A DNA stretch of 36,382 nucleotides from Candidatus Aminicenantota bacterium (GCA_026393895.1 JAPKZG010000091.1:1-36382); one strand, 5' to 3'. Shown: positions 1 through 8,310, numbered from the stretch's first letter. A program made the numbers and translations. Notes: generated from the letters alone by a model not told the origin.

Positions 1-654
1 CATCATGCTGTCTGCAAGCATGGCCAGGATCGCCCCGGACGCAAAAGACTCGATGATGCCGAGCGAATTGAGATCCAGCTTTTCCAGGAACAGGAAACTC
101 AAAACGACACTCGATGCGACACAGATGCTGACGATTGACCAGGACAGATATATGCGGTGTCTGGATAAGCCCTCTCTTTGCAGATCGTCTATGGAGGATA
201 GACTTTCGGGAAGGTTCGACAGAAAAATCGCAACAAGCATTAACAACCCAATTCCATTTTTGCTAAGAAGAGCAACGCCTAAAGCTATCGATTCAGGGAC
301 CCCGTCAAGAAGAGAGCCCAGGACGATGGCCTTGCCGTTCGTTTCTCTTGTCGACTTAAAATGCGCCTTGTGTTTATGGTTTCTTCCGCCGATTCGGTGA
401 ATCAGGACATCCCCGGAGATGAAAACCAGGCCTCCCAATAAAAATCCGATAATGATCGCATCAAACCCTCCATGTTTGAAGGCTTCCTCCATCAGCCCGA
501 AAGTTAAGGCGCATATTAAAACGCCGGAACCGAAAGCCATTATGGCCGCGATAATTTTTTGGCTGATTTTAAGGCTGGTTCCTATGATGACTCCGAGAAT
601 CAAAGAAAAACCGGTCAGAGATGCATATAATAAAACCGTCGTTGTCTTCGACAC
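1..654 (-). CDS. ZIP-family metal transporter, 3' end cut by window edge
   Basis: Reading the minus strand gives an open frame of 218 codons that runs off the left edge. The protein is strongly hydrophobic and shows the two ZIP signatures: LLDGVPESIALGV and, one helix later, FLSNLPESLSS, the His/Asn/Pro/Glu-rich metal-binding helices of ZupT/ZIP carriers. A first helix ends in IMAFGSGVLICALTFGLMEE, also typical, and a His-rich loop (GRNHKHKAH) lies between. ZIP proteins import zinc, iron or manganese across the inner membrane; the substrate cannot be read here. Most PF02535 members have eight helices, and the last ones are missing. I chose GTG at 654: an in-frame stop lies upstream, there is no in-frame ATG, and the codon sits 7 nt after a -10 box. 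Family assignment is firm, the start less so. Confidence 0.85.
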   Translation of the reverse strand, partial: MSKTTTVLLYASLTGFSLILGVIIGTSLKISQKIIAAIMAFGSGVLICALTFGLMEEAFKHGGFDAIIIGFLLGGLVFISGDVLIHRIGGRNHKHKAHFKSTRETNGKAIVLGSLLDGVPESIALGVALLSKNGIGLLMLVAIFLSNLPESLSSIDDLQREGLSRHRIYLSWSIVSICVASSVVLSFLFLEKLDLNSLGIIESFASGAILAMLADSMM

Positions 655-661
655 TGCTGGG

Positions 662-691
662 AATATATAGCCGGGTGGGCGGAGATGTCAA
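662..691 (-). promoter_or_regulatory. Sigma-70 promoter of the ZIP transporter gene
   Basis: On the minus strand a perfect -35 TTGACA (691-686) is followed after 18 nt by TATATT (667-662). The GTG start of the transporter begins 7 nt further on, so transcription should begin at or next to the start codon. There is no Shine-Dalgarno sequence. The -35 lies inside the dispersed repeat copy at 671-885. Confidence 0.65.
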
Positions 692-885
692 GAAATCCTC
701 GGGGCGGCCAAGAAGAGGTTCTTTGGGCGAAAAACCCCGCCTCCCTAGACAAAAGACGATCGATTTCCGCTCCCCGTGTTTACGAATTGGCAGCCGATAT
801 TCGCTCTATCTGAAAAATCTTCCGGATTTGCTCCAGCAGAAGCCGGATCTTAGCTTGGGCGAAAAGAATTGTAAGCTTTTTTGAT
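671..885. repeat. Dispersed intergenic repeat, copy 1 (longest)
   Basis: Positions 671-770 match 3126-3225 without gaps and with about 10 mismatches by hand count. Positions 744-885 match 6202-6299 in blocks (CCTAGA, CCCCGTGTT, GGCAGCCGATA, CCGGATCTTAGC, TTTTTTGAT), with about 45 nt missing from the other copy. The element is non-coding; the small plus-strand frame across it is a by-product. It holds a small hairpin (GGCG/CGCC around 729-742) and, near its left end, a -35 box reading leftward. Confidence 0.8.
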
Positions 886-1066
886 AACTCAATGCTAAAA
901 GAGTATCGAATTTCGATTCGCAATTTATTAAAGGGCCGATCCATTTTTAATGACCGAAAAGTCTGCGAGGCAGTTCCAATGGACCTCTAAAAATGCGATG
1001 GCTTTTTGACGAAAACCCTGATATACATACTGTTTGCAATTCTCGGCCGAGAGGGAAGAAAATCTG

Positions 1067-1072
1067 TATAAT
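1067..1072 (+). promoter_or_regulatory. Probable -10 box of the Lys-rich protein gene
   Basis: A consensus TATAAT lies 47 bases ahead of the ATG at 1119. No good -35 is visible at 16-18 nt. The rest of the gap 886-1118 shows nothing recognisable. Confidence 0.4.
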
Positions 1073-1118
1073 CTATGATCGGCCGGAGAACAACGCCTAA
1101 ATCGTAAAGGAGAAAGAA

Positions 1119-1505
1119 ATGGAAATGAAGCGGAAGCAGATACAAATGCGGCAAAAGGCGCATTTTGAGCAAAAACTCAAAGATCGGCTGGCTTTCTTGT
1201 CCGGGAAAGGGATCAAGTCTCCCAAGGCCGAAAAAGATACGATCGCCAGAAAATGGAAGGCGGATATCAAGGCCATAAATAAAAGACTGAGGCTGATTGA
1301 CGACCACGAAAAGAGAACGGAAGAAATGGCGAAGATAAAGGCCGAAAAGGCAGCACCCCCTCAGATAGAAGCGGCCCCCAAGAAAGAAAAAGAAGGCGGT
1401 AAAGGCGAGAAGCCTAAGAAAGCTCCCGAAGAAGGCAAGGAAAAAAAGGTAAAGGCGGAAAAGAAAGCCTCCCCGCCGAAAGCACCGGAAGGTGTTAAAA
1501 GCTAG
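1119..1505 (+). CDS. Lys/Ala/Pro-rich small protein, function unknown
   Basis: The 128-aa product is extremely basic and low-complexity. The first 70 residues are Lys/Arg/Glu-rich and likely helical (MKRKQIQMRQKAHFEQKLKD). The rest is a Lys-Ala-Glu-Pro tail resembling histone-H1-like or disordered linker proteins. There is no signal peptide and no membrane segment. A good ribosome site (AAAGGAG, 5 nt spacing) and the upstream TATAAT support a real gene. DNA or RNA binding through the basic tail is possible but is only inference from composition. It stands alone, convergent with the AsmA-like gene. Confidence 0.6.
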   Translation: MEMKRKQIQMRQKAHFEQKLKDRLAFLSGKGIKSPKAEKDTIARKWKADIKAINKRLRLIDDHEKRTEEMAKIKAEKAAPPQIEAAPKKEKEGGKGEKPKKAPEEGKEKKVKAEKKASPPKAPEGVKS

Positions 1506-1602
1506 AAAACGACGAAATTCCCCCGGAGTTGACGTTCGACCTTATTCGGAAACCTGGTTTCCTGGGCTTGCCGCAGATTTTTGTTGATGATCACGGCGGC
1601 CG

Positions 1603-2985
1603 TCAATGGCCGATGACATCCAGGACACCGCTCCGCAGGGCGGCCCAGGCAAATCCCAGAAACGTATCTTGGGGTTTTCTTGTGTAATTGACTTGACTTT
1701 CCTTTGTCGCGCCCGACACATTCGTAGCGTTGGAATTTCGGATTTTAAACAGGTTCGCCAAGAACGAGGCGAATCCCTTTTCGGCTCCGGTTTGGTTGTC
1801 AAGAACGGCGATCGTTAAATCTTTGTAAACCGCGTGCACACGGCCGCGAGCGCGGCCGGCGGTCACGTCGATTTCGAATGCCGCCTCTTGGGCGCTGCCG
1901 GACTTGATCCGGATGTGGTCCACAATGTCAAGAAACGCGCTAAGGCGGGACAAGTCCATCGCGCCGAGCGAACCGGAATAGTGGAGCGAGAAGTCCGGGG
2001 AGGTGATCGGAATCGACATCTGCACCTTCATCGTTCCGGCATTCATGAGGTCGCCCTGCGCCCGGAGTTGGACGGCGGCGGTCGCGCCGCCTCGGTTTGC
2101 GATTCCCTCGACGGACAAACTCACTGCCCCGAACGTCAGGATCCCGGGGGCGGCTCCAACAACCGGCCTCTCGCAGTAGCTGATGTGGCCGTTGGTGACG
2201 CTGAGGCTGTCAACCTGCAGCGGTCGCCGGATGGAGGCCAGCGCCTCGTGCACCATGAGCGGACGCTTCCCGAACGCCGGCGGCTTGTCGCTATTGACCA
2301 ACGCCTCGAAGGAGGGCCGGGAAAAGTGGATCGACTTGGCTCGGTACGACTTTCCCTGGAGCAATTCGCCATATGCCAGGCCCGACACTCTGCACTCAGG
2401 TACGACCACATGAAACCGCGTCGTTCGAAAATCGTGCGCGGCGAAGAATGCTTCGTCTCCGACCAACGACCGCAGCTCGGTCCCTTCGGCGGTCAGTTCT
2501 GAACCCGGCCCCGATGCTCGCAGCCGCGCGCAGCGGATCCCGTAGCGCGCCAGGGGGAATTCTATATCGAGATTCGTCGCATCGAGGCTGGCCTTGGCGA
2601 GAACGTCAGCCAGCGCAGCCGTTCCCCAAAGAAACTGCGCCCAGCGAACGCCCGTCAGCGAAATCCGGCCGACCTTGAGCGTCGCGTCGGTTGCGCTCAG
2701 CGTGGCGGATTGAGCGACCAGGCGATTGGCGCCCACCGAGTAATCCAGTTCGCCGATTCGCAACACGGACCCAGGATACGCTTCGGCAAACGCTCGCTCC
2801 GCCTTCTCTTTGCCATAGCGGTTGAGGATCGCATCACCGAACACAAGGATGAACACCGCGACGACGAGAACGAGCGCGCCAAGGGAAGCCCCCACGTAGG
2901 CCGCCGGCTTTCGCAGCGACAACCTCCGGCCAAGCTTCACCGCTCCTTTGTGAACCCTGTCCTTTAGTAAACCACGGTTGCTCAT
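1603..2985 (-). CDS. AsmA-like / DUF748-type inner-membrane protein
   Basis: The protein has 460 aa when started at ATG 2985. One helix (about residues 25-50, YVGASLGALVLVVAVFILVF) anchors a long periplasmic part of beta-rich AsmA-like repeats. The C-terminal stretch HIRIKSGSAQEAAFEIDV followed by GRVHAVYKDLTIAVLD resembles the DUF748 domain of AsmA-family proteins. Such proteins are linked to outer-membrane assembly or phospholipid traffic; the exact role here is unknown. The open frame extends 74 codons further upstream, but that part runs back through a promoter and repeat copy 2, so I reject it. The chosen ATG overlaps the stop of a 42-codon upstream frame as ATGA. No strong Shine-Dalgarno is seen. 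Confidence 0.7.
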   Translation of the reverse strand: MSNRGLLKDRVHKGAVKLGRRLSLRKPAAYVGASLGALVLVVAVFILVFGDAILNRYGKEKAERAFAEAYPGSVLRIGELDYSVGANRLVAQSATLSATDATLKVGRISLTGVRWAQFLWGTAALADVLAKASLDATNLDIEFPLARYGIRCARLRASGPGSELTAEGTELRSLVGDEAFFAAHDFRTTRFHVVVPECRVSGLAYGELLQGKSYRAKSIHFSRPSFEALVNSDKPPAFGKRPLMVHEALASIRRPLQVDSLSVTNGHISYCERPVVGAAPGILTFGAVSLSVEGIANRGGATAAVQLRAQGDLMNAGTMKVQMSIPITSPDFSLHYSGSLGAMDLSRLSAFLDIVDHIRIKSGSAQEAAFEIDVTAGRARGRVHAVYKDLTIAVLDNQTGAEKGFASFLANLFKIRNSNATNVSGATKESQVNYTRKPQDTFLGFAWAALRSGVLDVIGH

Positions 2986-3110
2986 GAAGGAAGCATCAGT
3001 CGCGCGCGAAGTCGATGAAACCGCGCTCCAGCCTCCCTTCGGCCGGAGGCCGGAAGCGTCGTAGGGATTTTCCTTTTTCCGCGGCGCGACGAATATCCCC
3101 TCCTGATCAT
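2982..3110 (-). CDS. Possible 42-aa Arg-rich leader peptide ahead of the AsmA-like gene
   Basis: On the minus strand an ATG at 3110 lies 6 nt after a -10 box and opens a 42-codon frame (begins MIRRGYSSRRGKRKIP). Its TGA overlaps the ATG of the AsmA-like gene as ATGA. The product is Arg-rich with no recognisable domain. The position suggests a leaderless upstream frame whose termination feeds the next start. It could equally be a chance frame; no homology supports it. Confidence 0.3.
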   Translation of the reverse strand: MIRRGYSSRRGKRKIPTTLPASGRREAGARFHRLRARLMLPS

Positions 3111-3116
3111 GAGGGG

Positions 3117-3146
3117 ATGCTACTGCCGGGTGGGCGGCGATGTCAA
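3117..3146 (-). promoter_or_regulatory. Sigma-70 promoter inside repeat copy 2, reading toward the AsmA-like gene
   Basis: TTGACA (3146-3141) is followed after 18 nt by TAGCAT (3122-3117). The -35 and most of the spacer belong to the dispersed repeat and are nearly identical to those ahead of the ZIP gene. The -10 lies at or just past the repeat border in both places and differs in sequence. Confidence 0.55.
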
Positions 3147-3225
3147 GAAATCCCCGGGGGGGCCAAGAAGAGGTTCTTTGGGCGAAAAACCCCGCCGGCC
3201 TGAACAAAAGGCGATGGATTCCCGC
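3126..3225. repeat. Dispersed intergenic repeat, copy 2 (promoter half)
   Basis: This copy is collinear with 671-770, about 90 percent identical by hand count and without gaps. After 3225 the two sequences diverge. The stretch 3226-3340 holds nothing I recognise. The small plus-strand frame across it is shared with copy 1 only because the DNA is repeated. Confidence 0.8.
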
Positions 3226-3366
3226 TTTCGGTCTCCCTACGATTGGGCTGCGGTTAGCTCCTACCGAAAAGCTCGCTTGCTAAAGCCATTTTGTCATGAT
3301 ATTCTGCCGAAAAAGGGGACGAAGGGCGCCCCGGGGCATTAGGTACTTTTTTCAAGGAGTGAAAAA

Positions 3367-3531
3367 ATGGCCAAAATCAAGGTGACAAAGAGTGTGGGAA
3401 TGCTCTTATTGGGCCTCTGGCTCATTTTGACCGGGCTGATTCCGGTGCTCAAATTGAACTTTAGCGGTTTCCCGGCGATCATGGAGGTCCTGGCCATCGC
3501 TGCCGGCGTTTTGATCTTGCTCGGTCTCTAA
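3367..3531 (+). CDS. 54-aa two-helix membrane protein, function unknown
   Basis: The frame has 54 codons, from ATG at 3367, with a good ribosome site (AAGGAG, 7 nt spacing). The protein starts MAKIKVTKSVGMLLLGLWLI and has two hydrophobic segments: residues about 10-28, and 36-54 ending AAGVLILLGL. Small proteins of this layout (LLLGLWLIL, then AIAAGVLILLG) are common in bacterial genomes, but I know no assigned function. It stands alone upstream of the condensing-enzyme gene, from which it is separated by 188 nt. It is too short for routine gene callers and easy to miss. Confidence 0.65.
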   Translation: MAKIKVTKSVGMLLLGLWLILTGLIPVLKLNFSGFPAIMEVLAIAAGVLILLGL

Positions 3532-3719
3532 GCGAGGCGGAAACAACGATACAATTTTATTTCGAATCAAGACGGGCCTGGTAAGTTCCGCTGGCCTGCC
3601 CCTCTTAAAACGATAATGACCCGCCTCCAATTCCGAAATCTTTGGGCTCGACGAGCGGCCCAACTTCCATTCTTCGAACGCCTCTCGATGACCGATCGAA
3701 AGAATCGCGAGTCATCGGA

Positions 3720-4997
3720 ATGAAAGAATCGGAAGAAACAAACTACTTCGGAAAAGCAAAGCGGGAGCTTCGAGTCGTCGTCACCGGGATCGGCGTCGTC
3801 AGTCCGATCGGAATCGGAGTGAACGCTTTCTGGGACGCCCTGCTCCAGGGCCGCAACGGGATCGGCCGGATCACGCACTTCGATCCTTCGGAATATCGAT
3901 CCCAGATGGCCGCCGAGGTCAAGGACTTCCGCCCTGAAAACTGGATCGAGGAAAAAACCATCAGCCGTTTGGACCGTTTCACCCATTTCGCCTTGGCCTC
4001 CGCGGCCTTGGCCGTCCGGGACGCCGGGTTGGACGGCTTCCCGTTCGACCAAAATCGGGCCGGGGTCATCATCGGGTCGGGGATCGGCGGGGCCGAGGCG
4101 CTTGAAGAAGGCTTCGGGCTCCTCCGCGATAGAGGACCGAAATCCCTGGGCCCGTTCATCGTCTCCAAGAGTCTGATCAATACCGCCGCCTGCATGGTCT
4201 CCATCAAACACGGGCTCAAAGGGCCTTTATCCGCTCCTTCCGTGGCCTGCTCTACCGGGACCAACGCCATCGGCGACGCTTTCCGCATTTTGCAACGGGG
4301 CGATGCGGACATTATGCTGGCTGGAGGGTCGGAGGCCAGTATCAGCCCGCTTCCCTTCGCCGGATTTTGCGGCACACGGTCGATGTCGACCCGCAATAGC
4401 TGTGTCGAGAAAGCCAGCCGTCCGTTCGACAAGAACCGGGATGGGTTCGTCATGGGCGAAGGAGCGGCCGTCCTCGTGCTGGAAACGCTCGAACATGCCC
4501 GCCGGCGCAAAGCCCGGATCCTGGCCGAGCTTGCGGGCTATGGAAACACGGCCGATGCCTTTCATTTCACCGCTCCGGAGCCCGAGGGCGACGGCATGAT
4601 GAGAGTCATGAAAGCGGCTCTCAAGGACGCGGGTCTGGAGCCGGGCGCTATCGGCTATATCAACGCCCACGGAACTTCGACGCCCATGAACGATAAAATC
4701 GAGAGCGCGGCTGTCCTGAAGGTCTTCGGCGAGCATGCGCTGCGCCTAAAAATCAGCTCCATTAAGTCGATGATCGGACACCTTCTGGCGGCGGCCGGCG
4801 CCGTGGAATTTGCGGCCACGGTGATGAGTGTGACCACGGGCCGGATTCCGCCGACGATCAATTTCGAGGAGCGTGATCCGGAGTGCCCCTTGGATTACGT
4901 GACCGCCGGCGCGGAATTCCTTCATCTTGAGGCGGCCATGAGCAATTCGTTCGGTTTCGGCGGGGGCAACGCCTGCCTGGTCGTAAAAAAAATTTAG
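3720..4997 (+). CDS. fabF: 3-oxoacyl-ACP synthase II (KAS II / FabF type)
   Basis: Condenses malonyl-ACP with a growing acyl-ACP in fatty-acid elongation, in the cytoplasm. With ATG 3720 the protein has 425 aa, slightly longer than usual FabF. The thiolase-fold active site is complete: Cys177 in SVACSTGTNA, His317 in NAHGTSTPMND, Lys349 and His354 in IKSMIGHLLAAAG, and a glycine-rich end NSFGFGGGNACL. The frame is open upstream to 3642, but the extra residues resemble no FabF N-terminus; VVVTGIGVVSPIG is the family's usual beginning. The next gene, an enoyl-reductase-like flavoprotein, follows after 8 nt, so the two are probably co-transcribed. The single pair outside a full fab cluster could serve a special lipid; that is inference. 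Confidence 0.9.
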   Translation: MKESEETNYFGKAKRELRVVVTGIGVVSPIGIGVNAFWDALLQGRNGIGRITHFDPSEYRSQMAAEVKDFRPENWIEEKTISRLDRFTHFALASAALAVRDAGLDGFPFDQNRAGVIIGSGIGGAEALEEGFGLLRDRGPKSLGPFIVSKSLINTAACMVSIKHGLKGPLSAPSVACSTGTNAIGDAFRILQRGDADIMLAGGSEASISPLPFAGFCGTRSMSTRNSCVEKASRPFDKNRDGFVMGEGAAVLVLETLEHARRRKARILAELAGYGNTADAFHFTAPEPEGDGMMRVMKAALKDAGLEPGAIGYINAHGTSTPMNDKIESAAVLKVFGEHALRLKISSIKSMIGHLLAAAGAVEFAATVMSVTTGRIPPTINFEERDPECPLDYVTAGAEFLHLEAAMSNSFGFGGGNACLVVKKI

Positions 4998-5005
4998 AGG
5001 CGGAG

Positions 5006-6073
5006 ATGAAAATTCCCAAGCTTGAAATAGGCAGTATCACCGCCGACATCCCCATCGTCCAGGGCGGGATGGGCGTGCGGGTCTCGCTCTCTTCCCTGGC
5101 CGGGGCCGTCGCCCGGGAAGGGGCTGTCGGCACCATCTCCAGTATCGGCCTGGGCGATCCCGAAGCCTCCAAGAACGAATACGAAAAAGCATCCCGGGAA
5201 GCCCTGGAACTGGAGATCCGAAAAGCTAAAAGCATGACGAACGGCCACCTGGCCGTCAATTTTATGGGCGTACTCAGCAACGTGGACGACTTGATCCTGA
5301 CCGCGGTTCGGGAAGGCATCAAAATGATCGTGTATGGGGCCGGTCTGCCGGCCAAGCTGCCCGGCCTCGTCGAGGACCCGTCGATCAACCTCGTTCCCAT
5401 CGTCAGTTCCGGACGGGTCGCCGAATTGATTCTGAGATCGTGGGAAAAACGTTTCGCCCGGACGGCCGACGCCCTGATTCTGGAAGGTCCTTTGGCGGGA
5501 GGACACCTGGGATTCTCCCTGGAACAGCTCCGGAATATCGACGACTACTCCCTGGAAAAACTCATCCCGGAAATCCTGGAAGCCGTCAAACCGTTCGAGG
5601 ACCGCTTTAGGAAAAAAATCCCGGTCATCGCCGGCGGCGGAGTGTATACGGGCGCGGATATCGCCCGGATGCTGTCCTTGGGGGCTTCCGGGGTCCAGAT
5701 GGCCACCCGCTTCGTGTGCACCGAGGAATGCGGCGTCTCCCGAGAATTTAAGCAAAGCTACCTTGACGCCAAAGAAGAGGATATCGTCATTATCAAGAGC
5801 CCCGTCGGAATGCCCGGGCGGGCCATCCGGAATAAATTCCTGAAAAAGCTCGATGTCGTGGACAAGCTCCAGATCAAGTGCGATTACCGCTGTCTGACCG
5901 TCTGCAAGGTCGCCGAGGCCAAGTACTGCATCGCCCTGGCCCTCGTCAATTCCTACAAGGGGGATGTCGATAACGGTCTGATCTTCTGCGGCCAGAACGC
6001 CTACCGGATCAATAAGATCGTTACGGTCAAGGAGCTTATTGCCGAACTCATGTCCGAGCTCGAATCAGTCTGA
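5006..6073 (+). CDS. FabK / nitronate monooxygenase-family flavoprotein
   Basis: An FMN-binding TIM-barrel protein of 355 aa. The N-terminus IPIVQGGMGVRVS, the EGPLAGGHLGF motif (His167, the catalytic histidine of FabK/NMO proteins) and the phosphate-binding IPVIAGGGVYTG and LGASGVQMATRF place it in this family. The C-terminus carries Cys292, 296, 300 and 308 (CDYRCLTVC, then KYC) and Cys328 in IFCGQNAYRI. A similar Cys-rich tail occurs in a clostridial-type nitronate monooxygenase subgroup, as I recall it. Its place 8 nt after fabF favours an enoyl-ACP reductase role; oxidation of nitronate is the alternative, and sequence alone does not decide. The ribosome site GGCGGAG lies right before the ATG. 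Confidence 0.82.
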   Translation: MKIPKLEIGSITADIPIVQGGMGVRVSLSSLAGAVAREGAVGTISSIGLGDPEASKNEYEKASREALELEIRKAKSMTNGHLAVNFMGVLSNVDDLILTAVREGIKMIVYGAGLPAKLPGLVEDPSINLVPIVSSGRVAELILRSWEKRFARTADALILEGPLAGGHLGFSLEQLRNIDDYSLEKLIPEILEAVKPFEDRFRKKIPVIAGGGVYTGADIARMLSLGASGVQMATRFVCTEECGVSREFKQSYLDAKEEDIVIIKSPVGMPGRAIRNKFLKKLDVVDKLQIKCDYRCLTVCKVAEAKYCIALALVNSYKGDVDNGLIFCGQNAYRINKIVTVKELIAELMSELESV

Positions 6074-6201
6074 AGCGGCCGCCACCGGCCGAAAAATCAC
6101 AGACTCTTTCTCTCCTCGGCCATCGCGAGCGTGACCTGTTCGAAGGGCGGCCTCGAACCGACGAAAAACCGGGCTAGAAATCAAAATCAAGAATACGCTT
6201 T

Positions 6202-6299
6202 CCTAGATAAAAGGCGAAAAAATACTACCCCCGTGTTCACGAACGGGCAGCCGATACCGGATCTTAGCCCGGGCCAAAAGAGCTAAAGGATTTTTTGAT
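6202..6299. repeat. Dispersed intergenic repeat, copy 3 (distal half, internally deleted)
   Basis: Matches 744-885 in order: CCTAGA, AAAAG-CGA, CCCCGTGTT-ACGAA, GGCAGCCGATA, then a jump of about 45 nt, CCGGATCTTAGC, GGGC-AAAAG and TTTTTTGAT. It lacks the half with the promoter. It lies between the 3' ends of the FabK-like gene and the HD-GYP gene. The gap 6074-6356 holds nothing else apart from a weak GGCC hairpin near 6078-6095. Confidence 0.65.
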
Positions 6300-6356
6300 T
6301 GGGCGTGCTTTTCTTTCAGAAAGGGATGGCCGTCCGGGGCCCGAAATCGGTCCAAA

Positions 6357-8306
6357 TCAAAGCGTCGCCCCGGCGATTTCCAGGAACGCCTGAACAACGA
6401 CCGGATCGAATTGCGTCCCGGAGCATTTTTTGATTTCCGCCCGGGCGATGTCCGCGCTCAAGGCGCTGCGGTAGGGGCGATGGCTGGTCATGGCGTCGTA
6501 CGTATCGGCCACGGCGAGGATGCGCGACATGAAGGGAATGAAATCCCCGTGCAGGCCGTCCGGGTATCCGTTGCCGTCGAACCGTTCATGATGGTGCCGG
6601 ATGATCGGCCGGACCTTTTCCAAAAACGCCACCGGCTTGATGATTTCCTCGCCCAACTTGGGATGCATCTTGATCAGGGCGAACTCGAGGTCGCTCAATT
6701 TTCCGGGCTTGTGCAGGACCTCCTTGATGACGCCGATTTTGCCGATGTCGTGAAGGATCCCGGCGAATTTCAGGGTATCGATCTTGTCCCGGCTCAACTC
6801 GAGCTGCTTGGCGATCTCTACGGCGATTTTCGTGACCCGGTCCGAATGCCCGCGGGTATATTCGTCGCTGGCTTCGATGGCCTGGGCCAAGGCCTGGACG
6901 GTTTCAAAGTACGTGCGTTTGATGTCGCCATAGAGCTTCGCATTCTCGAAGGCGATCCCGGCCTCGTCTGCGAGGGTGGCCAACAGGTTGAAATCGTTGC
7001 GGTCATAACTTTCTTCGGAGAGTTTCTCCCCCACAAACAAGATGCCGTTCAATTCGTTCTTGACGAAGACGGGAATGATGACCTCCGCCCGGAGGATATC
7101 CAACTCCCCTCTGAGGTTGGGGTACATTCCCGACGCCTGCCAACGTTCGACCTCTTTCGCCGGGACCACTTTTTTAACCGCGTTCAACAGCCGGATCAGG
7201 TCGCTGAAATCGTCGAAACCCACCGCTTGGGCTTCCGGCGTCAAGCCGGTGGACGACTTGACCTTGTATCGCCCGAGTTGTTCATCCCGCAGCATGAAGG
7301 CCAGGTTCTTGGCCCGCAATATTCCCCCGATGGAGACGATCAGGTTGACCAGCTCCCGGAGGTCCAGAACGGAGCCGAGGGATCGGGCGAATTGGGCCAG
7401 GGCTTCCTGGTAATCGTATTTCCCCCGGAAAAACGCCTTGTCGATGGATTTATCGATGAGGGTCCGCATGGGTTGGAACGTCGCCGTGATGATGAACGCC
7501 GCGACAATTTTTACGGCCAGTGAGGAATATCCCGTGATCGACCGGGAGAGGACTTCAAAGGCCAGAATGATCGCCACGTACGCGCCGATGACGAACGTGC
7601 TCAGGACCGTATAGACCACCGTCCGCTTGAAGATGATGTCGATGTTCATCAGCTTGTATCGCAGGATGGCATATGCGGTCAGAAGAACGTAGGTGACTTC
7701 AAAGGCGTAGATAAAATTCGTTGAAAGCCCGGGAAGGAAAGAGATGACGACAAACCAGGCGATCGCGCATAAAATCCCGACTAAAATGGCCGTGACGAAA
7801 TAAGACAGGCGGATTTTTTGGGCGGGACTTGCCGTTTTTCTGGCTTTCAGCACATGTCCCAGGCCGAATATGATGTTAGTCACAAAGGCGCCAATTTCCA
7901 CGAATAGAAAAATTCCCGGGACTTCTTTGAACGGAAGAACCTCGATTTCCTTAATAAGCAAAGGGGTGGGGAGCAGGCAAAGGAGTCCGACGGCCAGGAT
8001 TGCGAAGAGGCGGAACGATATTAATTTGGAAATCTCTTTTAGACGGTGGCCCGTCAGAGTTCTTATAAAAATGATGAACCAGGGGGTGATTAAAATGCCT
8101 CCCACTTGGGAGAAACGGTCGTAGAACAGGCCTTGGGTGATATGATCACCGAACAGGGGAACAATGAAATCCCCGCTGTTCCAGATGAATATGAAAATGT
8201 TAATGATTAGAAAATGGCGATTGACCGGCTTTTCTTTCCCCTTTGAATAGACAAAAAAACCAACGATCAGGCAAAGAGAGGCCGACAATAGCGATATGAA
8301 CGGCAT
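6357..8306 (-). CDS. Membrane HD-GYP protein with GAF domain, probable c-di-GMP phosphodiesterase
   Basis: 649 aa. About eight or nine helices fill residues 1-290, in the style of 7TM histidine-kinase sensor domains (ILRYKLMNIDIIFKRTVVYT). A GAF-like domain follows (about 310-455), then a complete HD-GYP domain: RGHSDRVTKIAVE, GILHDIGKIG, HHHERFDGNGYPDG. The HD and GYP motifs are intact, so degradation of c-di-GMP is likely. The annotated start ATG 8306 gives a hydrophobic first helix; the open frame continues 13 codons further into the upstream gene. The start lies 4 nt after the upstream gene's stop, so both should be one transcript. No signal ligand is evident. Confidence 0.88.
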   Translation of the reverse strand: MPFISLLSASLCLIVGFFVYSKGKEKPVNRHFLIINIFIFIWNSGDFIVPLFGDHITQGLFYDRFSQVGGILITPWFIIFIRTLTGHRLKEISKLISFRLFAILAVGLLCLLPTPLLIKEIEVLPFKEVPGIFLFVEIGAFVTNIIFGLGHVLKARKTASPAQKIRLSYFVTAILVGILCAIAWFVVISFLPGLSTNFIYAFEVTYVLLTAYAILRYKLMNIDIIFKRTVVYTVLSTFVIGAYVAIILAFEVLSRSITGYSSLAVKIVAAFIITATFQPMRTLIDKSIDKAFFRGKYDYQEALAQFARSLGSVLDLRELVNLIVSIGGILRAKNLAFMLRDEQLGRYKVKSSTGLTPEAQAVGFDDFSDLIRLLNAVKKVVPAKEVERWQASGMYPNLRGELDILRAEVIIPVFVKNELNGILFVGEKLSEESYDRNDFNLLATLADEAGIAFENAKLYGDIKRTYFETVQALAQAIEASDEYTRGHSDRVTKIAVEIAKQLELSRDKIDTLKFAGILHDIGKIGVIKEVLHKPGKLSDLEFALIKMHPKLGEEIIKPVAFLEKVRPIIRHHHERFDGNGYPDGLHGDFIPFMSRILAVADTYDAMTSHRPYRSALSADIARAEIKKCSGTQFDPVVVQAFLEIAGATL

Positions 8307-8310
8307 GATT

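Noticed and set aside
5-670. Two plus-strand frames at 5-400 and 419-670
   Set aside because: They are antisense shadows of the ZIP transporter, whose minus-strand motifs are clear.
2985-3207. 74-codon N-terminal extension of the AsmA-like protein
   Set aside because: It reads backwards through the dispersed repeat and the promoter, and the extension resembles no protein domain.
6411-7523. Long plus-strand frame over the HD-GYP gene
   Set aside because: Antisense to intact HD-GYP and GAF motifs; composition is that of a shadow frame.
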